DNA of 64,000 nucleotides from Phycisphaerales bacterium (GTDB lineage: Bacteria; Planctomycetota; Phycisphaerae; Phycisphaerales; UBA1924), in the NCBI GenBank assembly GCA_020845755.1, contig JADLFE010000007.1, positions 246,140-310,139 of the forward strand, in the 5' to 3' direction. Below, piece after piece: positions 56,214-64,000 of this stretch; position 1 is the first letter of the stretch; every line of letters begins with the position of its first letter. The notes under the pieces are model-generated. The model was given only the letters and a program-made list of their open reading frames with translations, was not told the DNA's origin and did no database searches. The translations under genes were made by a program, and so were the position numbers.

Positions 56214-57404
56214 TTATTTCTCGGGTTCCGGCAGTTCGCGCAAGAATCCGGTAAGGCGTTCGAGGGTAGGTGAATCGGCGTCGCGGACGTACGCGCCGCT
56301 CACCGCGCAGCCCACGGCGAGGCACTGATCGATCGGAAGGTTGATCGTCTGGGCGAAACTGAACCCCGCGTTGAAATGATCTCCCGCGCCTGTCGAGAGG
56401 CGGGGCGTGAGCGTAAACGGCCCGTCGAACCACGCGGATGCGCCGGAGCAGTCCGCGCCGGCGGCTCCCTCTCGCGGATGAATCGCGACGCACTCAAGCC
56501 CCGTGCCACGCTGCAACGCCTCCGCGGCGTGGCGCACGGCGGCGCCGAGGCTCTGGTTGGATGGGCCGCTGAACGCGTCGATACCCAGCACGCTGGAGAT
56601 GCGCTCGGCCTCCGCCAGATTCAGGCCGAGCGTGACGGGTACCACATCGTTCATCTCACGCAAGAGCGCGATCGCGCGTGTGATATCTGTGTCAAGACGC
56701 TTGGCCGGGTCGCAGAGGTCGATGAAGACGCGGCGCCGGATGCCGCCGACGACCCGCGAGGGTGAGATGCACGGGAAAACCTCGCGCAACAGGCCACGCC
56801 AGATGCTCTCTGCGCCCCCCATCATCACCCAGTTGACCATCCCCAGCAGCGACGCCCGGTCGAGCGTTTCGCAAAGCACACCCACTCCGATCCGCTCTTT
56901 CAGCAGTTCCCATGTCACGGCTTGAATGTTCCGTGTCTTCCCCAACATGATCTTCCCGTCACGAAACTCCAACGCATCCGTGTGCGCCGGCGGCGCTACA
57001 GGAACCACGCGATCGCAGCGACGAGCCAATTCTCCAAAGAGCGGATGCAGCGTCGTTGGGCTCCCTTCAACTCCGACGGCTCCGATGTAGGTGACCCGGG
57101 GACCGATGCGCGCGATCCCGCTCGCCAGCAGCGGACCGTTGCCTCCAAATCGATCCTCACGATCCACGAGCTCGATGTTCGTGCTCTTCCCCGCCGCGCC
57201 GGCGGCACGCAACGCGAACCGCTCGATCGTGTCGATCGGCGCGTAATCGTCCATGCACATCGTTCGTCGACGATCCACGACATCGATGATCGTGTCGATA
57301 AAGCCGTCGAAGCCCACCACGCAGGAGAGCGACGAAAGCCCGTCCGAGCGGCGAGCAAGTTCAGCGGCGGCAAGTCGTGCGATATCGTGGCGTGGCATGG
57401 TCAT
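56214..57404 (-). CDS. PfkB-family sugar/nucleoside kinase
   Basis: 396 residues from the ATG at 57404 (MTMPRHDIA); the ATG six bases downstream is equally possible. PfkB signature 2 appears as RLSTGAGDHFNAGFSFAQ, with the catalytic Asp in GAGD, and FGGNGPLLASGIARIG is the substrate-binding Gly-rich block. WVMMGGAESIW and DLCDPAKR are further conserved parts. The protein phosphorylates a sugar or nucleoside with ATP; specificity cannot be told. It is longer than typical (~310) because of an N-terminal segment and loops. It precedes the dehydrogenase by 38 bp on the same strand. Confidence 0.85.
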   Translation of the reverse strand: MTMPRHDIARLAAAELARRSDGLSSLSCVVGFDGFIDTIIDVVDRRRTMCMDDYAPIDTIERFALRAAGAAGKSTNIELVDREDRFGGNGPLLASGIARIGPRVTYIGAVGVEGSPTTLHPLFGELARRCDRVVPVAPPAHTDALEFRDGKIMLGKTRNIQAVTWELLKERIGVGVLCETLDRASLLGMVNWVMMGGAESIWRGLLREVFPCISPSRVVGGIRRRVFIDLCDPAKRLDTDITRAIALLREMNDVVPVTLGLNLAEAERISSVLGIDAFSGPSNQSLGAAVRHAAEALQRGTGLECVAIHPREGAAGADCSGASAWFDGPFTLTPRLSTGAGDHFNAGFSFAQTINLPIDQCLAVGCAVSGAYVRDADSPTLERLTGFLRELPEPEK

Positions 57405-57587
57405 GGAATGAATTGCAGGCGAGGGAATCGCCCAAGGCAAGAAGGAACCCCTACTTCCCGCGACCCACATCAATTCGCTCCGCACGTCTACGCTTGCTCA
57501 CCCGCCATCGCAGCACGCCCCCATCCCCGTCGCCCGACGCTCATTTCTCACCCCGTCCTCTCGACCCCCCGACAACGTCCGCTCACC

Positions 57588-58196
57588 ATGCCATCCCCCA
57601 CCACGCACATCAAATCGCCGCGCCTGCTCTTGCGACCGATCCTCGCCGCCGATCGCGACGCGTTCATCGATCTACTCACGACAAGCAAGGACCACTTCGC
57701 CCCGTGGTGGCCTCTCCCTTTGCCCGGCGACACGCCCAGCATCATCTTCGATCGACACCTGGAGCGTCAGAGCGTCGAGCACGCCAGCGGCCTGGGTTTT
57801 CGGCGCGGCGCGTTCCTGCGTGAGGGCCCCAGCGCCGGCGCGCTGGTCGGGCTGGTCAATCTCGGGCAGATCTTCCGCGGGCCGTTCCTGTCCTGCTACA
57901 TCGGCTGGAGCATCGACGTACGCCACATCGGGCGCGGCCTGGCCCCAGAAGCGGTGAACGCCGTGCTGGACGCGGCGTTTTCGCCCGAGCCTCTGGGCCT
58001 GGCGCTCCACCGCGTGCAGGCCAACATCATGCCTCGAAACGCCGCGAGCCTGCGTGTGGCGAGCAAGTGCGGCTTTCGCCACGAGGGACGCGCGAAGGGA
58101 TACCTGCAGATCGCGGGCACGTGGGAAGACCACGAGAACTTCGCCAAACTCGCGGACGAGCACACGATCACGAGCGAACTTGTCGCGGGGGAGTAG
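57588..58196 (+). CDS. RimJ/RimL-type N-acetyltransferase
   Basis: 202 residues from the ATG at 57588. [19 protein letters not shown] opens the GNAT fold in the RimJ/RimL manner. [21 protein letters not shown] is the acetyl-CoA-binding motif, and [20 protein letters not shown] plus [17 protein letters not shown] is the typical C-terminal block. It should acetylate an N-terminal amino group of a ribosomal or other protein. The upstream frame reads antisense to the PfkB kinase and was not used. It is divergent from the PfkB gene; no strong promoter is seen. Confidence 0.88.
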   Translation: MPSPTTHIKSPRLLLRPILAADRDAFIDLLTTSKDHFAPWWPLPLPGDTPSIIFDRHLERQSVEHASGLGFRRGAFLREGPSAGALVGLVNLGQIFRGPFLSCYIGWSIDVRHIGRGLAPEAVNAVLDAAFSPEPLGLALHRVQANIMPRNAASLRVASKCGFRHEGRAKGYLQIAGTWEDHENFAKLADEHTITSELVAGE

Positions 58197-58336
58197 CGTT
58201 CCTTCAGTCGCCCGAACTCGACAGAGCGTGGTGCGCTCCGATCAGGAGCCCGCACGCTGATTCCCCACAACCCACGTCTACCTCGTTCCCCGATCGTCGC
58301 GCTCCTATCATCTCGACCCACCCCTGGAGCCTCTCG

Positions 58337-59440
<1,104 letters not shown>

Positions 59441-59543
59441 GCGAGCCCGCGAAGTGTGAGCGACGGCACTACGCCGCACGCCCGGATGGCACTGCGGCAC
59501 ATCGCACCGAAAAGCTACGCAGCAGGTCCAGATCAAAGGGCCG

Positions 59544-59568
59544 CTTCGTGACTTCGTGACTTTTTTTT
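59544..59568 (+). repeat. Tandem octamer CTTCGTGA x2 with T8 tract
   Basis: CTTCGTGA is repeated at 59544-59559, then C and eight T. It lies 75 bp before the next gene. No hairpin precedes the T-tract, so it is not a standard terminator. Confidence 0.55.
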
Positions 59569-59643
59569 CTCGCCCTCCCCGCTAACACCCCCACTTCTCG
59601 CGCGTCTTCCTTCCGCCGGGAGCATCCGGCCAAGGAGACACGC

Positions 59644-60387
59644 ATGAATCGAACCACCCGCGTTCTTTCCGCCGCCTCCGTCCTGACCGCCGCCGCGTTT
59701 GCCGGCGCCTGGGCCCCGCTCGTTTCCGGGCCGCCGATGGTCTGCAACGAGGTCATGGTCGACGCGGAGTACAAGCCGTCAATCGAGAAACTCCCGACCT
59801 CCGGCTCCGATCCCGTGGGCTCCAGCCTCGCCGCGCTCTCCGCAAGCCCCGACTTCTTCTCGCACATGGAGATCGTCCGCCGTCTCTGCATGAACCAGCG
59901 CGACAAAGGCGACGAGATCATCCATCGACTCATGCAGCGCGTCGTCGACGGCGAGGCGGTCGGCAAAGTCGGCTCCAACGAGTGGCTCGACCTGGCCTAC
60001 GCGATCGGGTGCTTCAACCAGCTCGGCGAGATCGAGCGGAAGAAAGGCCAGAGCGCACCGGGCGAGCGCGAGGGCATCCCCGGCTATTGGTACATGCTCC
60101 GCGCCATCAACCTCGAAAAGCACGAACATCGCGCCTCACCCGCCACGCTCCACTTCGCCGCGGCCCTCATGACACACCCCGTCATGGTCAGCGGCGAGAA
60201 CAAGGCCAAGGTCGACGCGCTCTATCGCTTCCACATGCGCGAGGCCGTCCGCGGCATGTCGCCCGGCTCGCTCCTGGAAAAGAACATGCAGGCCAACCTC
60301 ACGAGTTATGAGGGCGCGATCGAGCGGGCACGCAAGGAACTCGCCGCTGAGAGCCATGGCGGCACGCCGATCACAACCAAGAAGTAG
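59644..60387 (+). CDS. Exported protein of unknown function
   Basis: 247 residues from the ATG at 59644, with AAGGAG upstream. An N-terminal signal or anchor (RTTRVLSAASVLTAAAFAGAW) is followed by a mostly helical domain. Recognisable stretches are MVCNEVMVDAEYKPSIEKLP, RRLCMNQRDKGDEIIHRLMQ and EWLDLAYAIGCFNQLGEIER. I do not recognise the family. It lies 4 bp from the ECF sigma factor gene, so it could be regulated by or act with the sigma/FecR pair; this is inferred only from position. Confidence 0.7.
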   Translation: MNRTTRVLSAASVLTAAAFAGAWAPLVSGPPMVCNEVMVDAEYKPSIEKLPTSGSDPVGSSLAALSASPDFFSHMEIVRRLCMNQRDKGDEIIHRLMQRVVDGEAVGKVGSNEWLDLAYAIGCFNQLGEIERKKGQSAPGEREGIPGYWYMLRAINLEKHEHRASPATLHFAAALMTHPVMVSGENKAKVDALYRFHMREAVRGMSPGSLLEKNMQANLTSYEGAIERARKELAAESHGGTPITTKK

Positions 60388-60391
60388 ACTC

Positions 60392-61150
60392 GTGCTCCGC
60401 GTGGATCCCATCCCCGATCGCATCCCCGCCGATTTCCCAGACGCCGAGACGGCGCGAGACATCTCGCGCCCTCTCGACGTTGGCGGCGTCACACGCGAGA
60501 CGCGCAAGACACCCGAATCAGCCCACACCCGCGATCACGGCCCGCATGAGACCACCGTTGACACCGACCCCGCCGCCGAGAGCGATCTCGACGCGTCCCT
60601 CGCCCGCGAGATCATGCCGCTCGTGGCCCTGGCGCGTCGCGGCGATCGCGGCTCGTGGTCCACGCTCTACGACATCTATGCCCCCGTCGTTCACGCCGTG
60701 CTCCTGCTCCGTGTCGGTCACCCCGACGCCGACGACCTGACCCAGGAAGTCTTCATCTCCGCGATCCGAAAGATCGCCTCGCTCCGCGACGACGCGATGT
60801 TCTCGGCGTGGCTCCTCTCGATCGCCCGCCGCCGCGCGGGCACTCTCTTCCGCCTGCGCTCGCTCTTCCGGCGCGCCATGCCGCTCGCCGCCGGGAGCAG
60901 GCCAGCGCACGCCGACGCGCCGGCGATCCGCGAATCGTCGCTCACGCCGCTCAAACTCCTCGATTCGATCCGATCTCTCCCGCCGGCCTACCAGGAATCG
61001 CTCGCGCTCCGTCTCATCGAACAACTCCAGGGCCCGGAAATCGCACGCCGCCTCGGGCTCACACACGCCTCGGTCCGCGTCAATCTCACCCGCGGCATGA
61101 AACTCCTCCGCGAGAAACTCGCTCCTGATTGCCCGGAGCATTCGCCATGA
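60392..61150 (+). CDS. ECF-type RNA polymerase sigma factor
   Basis: 252 residues from the GTG at 60392; another GTG at 60401 is possible, and the first ~60 residues are poorly conserved. Region 2 is around [15 protein letters not shown] and HPDADDLTQEVFISAIRKI. The linker is long and basic (RLRSLFRRAMPL). Region 4 is DSIRSLPPAYQESLALRLIE and IARRLGLTHASVRVNLTRGM, the -35-binding helix-turn-helix. There is no C-terminal anti-sigma or WD domain as in many planctomycete ECF factors. The stop codon overlaps the FecR-like gene by ATGA, so that protein is probably its regulator. Confidence 0.88.
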   Translation: MLRVDPIPDRIPADFPDAETARDISRPLDVGGVTRETRKTPESAHTRDHGPHETTVDTDPAAESDLDASLAREIMPLVALARRGDRGSWSTLYDIYAPVVHAVLLLRVGHPDADDLTQEVFISAIRKIASLRDDAMFSAWLLSIARRRAGTLFRLRSLFRRAMPLAAGSRPAHADAPAIRESSLTPLKLLDSIRSLPPAYQESLALRLIEQLQGPEIARRLGLTHASVRVNLTRGMKLLREKLAPDCPEHSP

Positions 61151-62136
61151 CCGATTCACCTCTCCCTCCAAGTCAACGCCATCCGGTTCAACGCCCCATC
61201 CTCGGCGCTCAAGACCCAGCCGCATGTGACAACGCGTCGCAGACAGTTGCTCCATCAGATCACGCGCTCGATGAATCGCTCGCCCGCGTCGGCGCGTCGC
61301 TGCGCTTGCGCGGCTCGCTCCCCGATCCCTCGCGACCTTCGCTCCGCGCCGTGCTCACCCTCTTCGCACTCGGCCTTCTCATCGGAGTGTCGGCCTTCAT
61401 GCTGCTGCGACCGTCATCACAGCCATGGGATGTCCAGGTTCTCGCCGGGGCCCCCACCATCGACGGCCAGCCCGGCGCCTCCAATCTCCGCGAAAAGCAG
61501 TGGCTCACCACCGCCGCCAACGATCGCGCCACGCTCACGGTGCCCTCCATCGGTAGCGTCACCATCGAGCCCGATTCGCGCGTCCGCCTCGTCCGCTCAC
61601 GAAAACAACAGCAACAGATGGAACTCGCCCGCGGCACGCTCCACGCCACCATCACCGCCCCGCCCCGCCTCTTCGTTGTCGACACCCCCGCCGCCAAGGC
61701 CACCGACATGGGCTGCATCTACACGCTCAGCGTTGAGCCCGACGGCGCAACACTGCTCCGGGTCGCCGTCGGATGGGTCGAACTCTCGGGCAAGCAGGGC
61801 CTCACACGCGTCTCCGCCGGACTCGAATGCCGAACCAGCGCCGCGGGTCGCGTCGGACTTCCCCGCGCCATCGCGTCGTCGCTCACGCATGAACAACTCG
61901 CCGCCTTCGACCCCGCGGCCGCGGGCAACGCCGACCTCGATGCGCTCCTGGCCGCGTGCGATCAGGTCGATGGCGTCACGCTCTGGCACATCCTGCAGCG
62001 CGTGCCCGACTCCGATCGGGCCACGGTCCTCGATCGCCTCGCCACCCTGCACCCCACGCCACCCGACGCCCCACGCCAGAAGACCCTCGCCCTCGACCAC
62101 GCGGCCCTCGAAGCCTGGTGGAACCAGGTGCGGTAG
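61147..62136 (+). CDS. Membrane protein with FecR domain (probable anti-sigma partner)
   Basis: 329 residues from the ATG at 61147, in ATGA overlap with the ECF sigma gene. About 60 cytoplasmic residues precede one membrane helix (LTLFALGLLIGVSAFMLL). The periplasmic part is a FecR domain: WLTTAANDRATLTVPSIGSV, TIEPDSRVRLVRS and TDMGCIYTLSVEPDGATLLR. FecR-type proteins hold or activate ECF sigma factors across the inner membrane. No conserved zinc-binding anti-sigma motif or TonB-linked receptor is seen. The C-terminus has a short helical segment after the FecR domain. Confidence 0.85.
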   Translation: MTDSPLPPSQRHPVQRPILGAQDPAACDNASQTVAPSDHALDESLARVGASLRLRGSLPDPSRPSLRAVLTLFALGLLIGVSAFMLLRPSSQPWDVQVLAGAPTIDGQPGASNLREKQWLTTAANDRATLTVPSIGSVTIEPDSRVRLVRSRKQQQQMELARGTLHATITAPPRLFVVDTPAAKATDMGCIYTLSVEPDGATLLRVAVGWVELSGKQGLTRVSAGLECRTSAAGRVGLPRAIASSLTHEQLAAFDPAAAGNADLDALLAACDQVDGVTLWHILQRVPDSDRATVLDRLATLHPTPPDAPRQKTLALDHAALEAWWNQVR

Positions 62137-62196
62137 CCCGCCGATCCCTGCTGTCCTTCATTCGGACAGCGGCTGATTCGTCCCTTTCGAATCCGC

Positions 62197-62202
62197 TACC
62201 AT
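62197..62202 (+). promoter_or_regulatory. -10-like hexamer of a probable leaderless ptsI promoter
   Basis: TACCAT, then exactly 7 nt and the GTG of ptsI. There is no Shine-Dalgarno. Confidence 0.45.
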
Positions 62203-62209
62203 CCGCGGC

Positions 62210-63997
62210 GTGACCGATCCGACCCACCCATCCCCCCGCTCCGACCAGCACCCGGGCCTGGGTGTCTCCCCGGGCATCGTCATCGGGCGGGTCATGGTGC
62301 TCGACACCGAGCACGGACGCGTCCCGCGACGCCCCATCGCCGCTCACACCGCCAAGGGCGAACTCGATCGCTTCGACCACGCCATCCGCGCCTCGATCGC
62401 CGACCTCCACGCCCTCTACGCACAGGCAAAGACCGAGATGGGCGAAGAAACCGCCGCCATCTTCCGCGTCCACGCCGTCATGCTCGCGGATAAATCCCTC
62501 GTCGGCCCTATGCGCACGATGATCGAAAAGGAACTCGTCAGCGCCGAGTTCGCCGTGTCTCATCAACTCGGCGTGCTCGCCGATAAGTTCCGCGCCTCGC
62601 GCGACTCCTCCTTCAAGACCAAGGCCAACGACATCGACGACCTCTCCGCCCGCGTGCTCCACCACCTGCTGGGCGCCCAGCAGTCACGTCTGATCGAGGC
62701 CCCCCCCGACACCATCATCTTCGCCCGCGACCTCACGCCCTCGCAGACCGCCGGCTTTGATCGCTCGCGCGTCATCGGTTTCGCCACCGACCTCGGCGGC
62801 CGCACCAGCCACACCGCCATCGTCGCCCGCGCCCTTGGAATCCCCGCCGTCGTCGGTTGCCAGGACCTCACCGCCGCCGCTACCGAAGGCATGACCGCCA
62901 TCCTCGACGGCGATCGCGGCGTCGTCATCCTCAACCCCACCCCCGACCAACTCACCGACTATCGCCTCCAGATCGAGCAGACTCGCAACTTCCGTCTCTC
63001 CCTCACCGAACTCTGCCGCCTCCCCGCCGTCACCGTCGACGGTACTCGCATCGAAATCCTCGGCAACATCGAGTTTGCCGAAGAGATCAATCAGGTCATC
63101 GACGTCGGCGGCGAGGGCGTCGGCCTCTATCGCACCGAGTTCCTCTACCTCACCAACCCCACCGAACCCACCGAGGAAGACCACTACAAGGCCTACGCCC
63201 GCTGCGTCTCGCTCGCCGCCGGACGCCCCCTCACCATCCGCACCGTCGACCTCGGCGCCGACAAGTACACCCAATCCCGCGTCGACGTCCCCGAGCGCAA
63301 CCCCTTCCTCGGCAACCGCTCCATCCGCTACTGCCTCCGAAACCTCCCGATGTTCAAACGCCAACTCCGCGCCCTCCTCCGCGCGTCGAGTCTCGGCCCG
63401 ATCAAGATCATGTTCCCGCTCATCACATCCCTCGAAGAGTTCCGCCAGGCCAAGTACCACGTCCGCGACATCATGGACGACCTCGCCGAAGAAGGTTTGG
63501 CCTTCGATCGGGACCTCAAGATGGGAATGATGGTGGAAGTTCCTTCGGCCGCGATCATGGCCGAAGCCTTCGCCCGCGAGGTCGATTTCTTCTCGATCGG
63601 GACCAATGACCTGGTCCAGTACACCCTGGCCGTTGATCGCACAAATGAGCGTGTGGCAGGGCTTTATAGCCATACTCACCCGGCGGTCCTCCGTCTCATC
63701 AAGGACGTCATCCGCAAGGCCAAACGAGCCGATATCCCTGTGTCCTGCTGCGGCGAGTCGGCCGGCGACCTCGAATTCGCGATGTTGCTCATTGGGTTCG
63801 GTTTGCGTACGCTCTCCGTGGCCAGTTCATCTATCCCTCAACTCAAACGGTTGATCCGGAGCGTGAACATCAGCCAGTGCGAGAGGATCGCCAAATCGGC
63901 GATCGCCCTCGATTCGGACGTGCAGGTTTCCGCGTTGCTGCGGGAGCGTGCACGCAAGATCGTGCCGGAAGCGTTCGACGGGCGTACCGCCGAATGA
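62210..63997 (+). CDS. ptsI: Phosphoenolpyruvate-protein phosphotransferase (PTS Enzyme I)
   Basis: 595 residues from the GTG at 62210; the GTG follows a TACCAT hexamer by 7 nt. The N-terminal half contains the HPr-interacting helices and GGRTSHTAIVARALGIPAV, with His201 as the phosphorylated residue. The C-terminal PEP-binding barrel shows GVGLYRTEFLYL, EVPSAAIMAEAF and FFSIGTNDLVQYTLAVDRTN, with the catalytic Cys in SCCGESAG. It transfers phosphate from PEP to HPr. HPr and sugar permeases are not in the window, so a regulatory or incomplete PTS is as likely as sugar uptake. The gene is complete at the window edge. Confidence 0.95.
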   Translation: MTDPTHPSPRSDQHPGLGVSPGIVIGRVMVLDTEHGRVPRRPIAAHTAKGELDRFDHAIRASIADLHALYAQAKTEMGEETAAIFRVHAVMLADKSLVGPMRTMIEKELVSAEFAVSHQLGVLADKFRASRDSSFKTKANDIDDLSARVLHHLLGAQQSRLIEAPPDTIIFARDLTPSQTAGFDRSRVIGFATDLGGRTSHTAIVARALGIPAVVGCQDLTAAATEGMTAILDGDRGVVILNPTPDQLTDYRLQIEQTRNFRLSLTELCRLPAVTVDGTRIEILGNIEFAEEINQVIDVGGEGVGLYRTEFLYLTNPTEPTEEDHYKAYARCVSLAAGRPLTIRTVDLGADKYTQSRVDVPERNPFLGNRSIRYCLRNLPMFKRQLRALLRASSLGPIKIMFPLITSLEEFRQAKYHVRDIMDDLAEEGLAFDRDLKMGMMVEVPSAAIMAEAFAREVDFFSIGTNDLVQYTLAVDRTNERVAGLYSHTHPAVLRLIKDVIRKAKRADIPVSCCGESAGDLEFAMLLIGFGLRTLSVASSSIPQLKRLIRSVNISQCERIAKSAIALDSDVQVSALLRERARKIVPEAFDGRTAE

Positions 63998-64000
63998 GCA

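Noticed and set aside
59561..59568. T8 tract as a rho-independent terminator of ychF
   Set aside because: No stable hairpin lies directly before it; it is preceded by the direct octamer repeat instead.

Overview
The window is a high-GC, densely coded bacterial chromosome segment from a planctomycete, most likely of the class Phycisphaerae. Three adjacent large exported proteins carry the LEPR-XLL motif near the N-terminus, two others end in a PAPGAA-plus-helix-plus-RRKR sorting-like tail, and many housekeeping proteins have Pro/Ala/Lys-rich extensions. No rRNA, tRNA, CRISPR array, insertion sequence or prophage gene was found.

Layout. 1-1716: end of a CBM48-type glycogen-binding protein, then an unknown protein with a weak FlhG/MinD-like centre. 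1739-5431 (minus strand): clpX, a SHOCT membrane protein, an unknown protein, a HAD phosphatase and acylphosphatase. 5870-9756: dnaG and rpoD, overlapping by ATGA behind a long hairpin-rich leader. 9799-13767: a small cation transporter, two TerC proteins in tandem and a PGPGW protein. 13949-18640 (minus): a dcw segment rsmH - LysM protein - ftsL-like - ftsI. 18682-27103: envelope and proteostasis genes (SppA lipoprotein, saccharopine-dehydrogenase-like protein, HtrA protease, a catalytically dead HtrA-like neighbour, secG, yicC, a PDZ protein). 27184-30018: GNAT acetyltransferase, MFS transporter and methyltransferase.

30257-44263 is a block of exported proteins. It holds a duplicated small exported gene together with its leader and terminator, two 1.2-kb-residue multi-propeller LEPR-XLL proteins in tandem, a secreted calpain-type protease with four FN3 domains, and a secreted GH13 enzyme. 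44349-54662 has an FHA-GAF-PP2C phosphatase, isocitrate dehydrogenase, a DinB protein with a histone-H1-like tail, an ITPase, the overlapping operon trmB-queC-queE, an Ala-rich unknown protein and rpiA. 54655-63997 has an ALDH7-type dehydrogenase, a PfkB kinase, a RimJ-type acetyltransferase, ychF, an exported protein followed by an ECF sigma/FecR pair, and ptsI.

Regulatory signals. At least nine genes have a TANNNT -10-like hexamer ending only 5-9 nt before the start codon, which suggests leaderless mRNAs. Other starts have clear Shine-Dalgarno sequences. Several intergenic gaps contain short tandem arrays of 7-8 bp units. All function calls rest on motif recognition by eye; no search or alignment was run.
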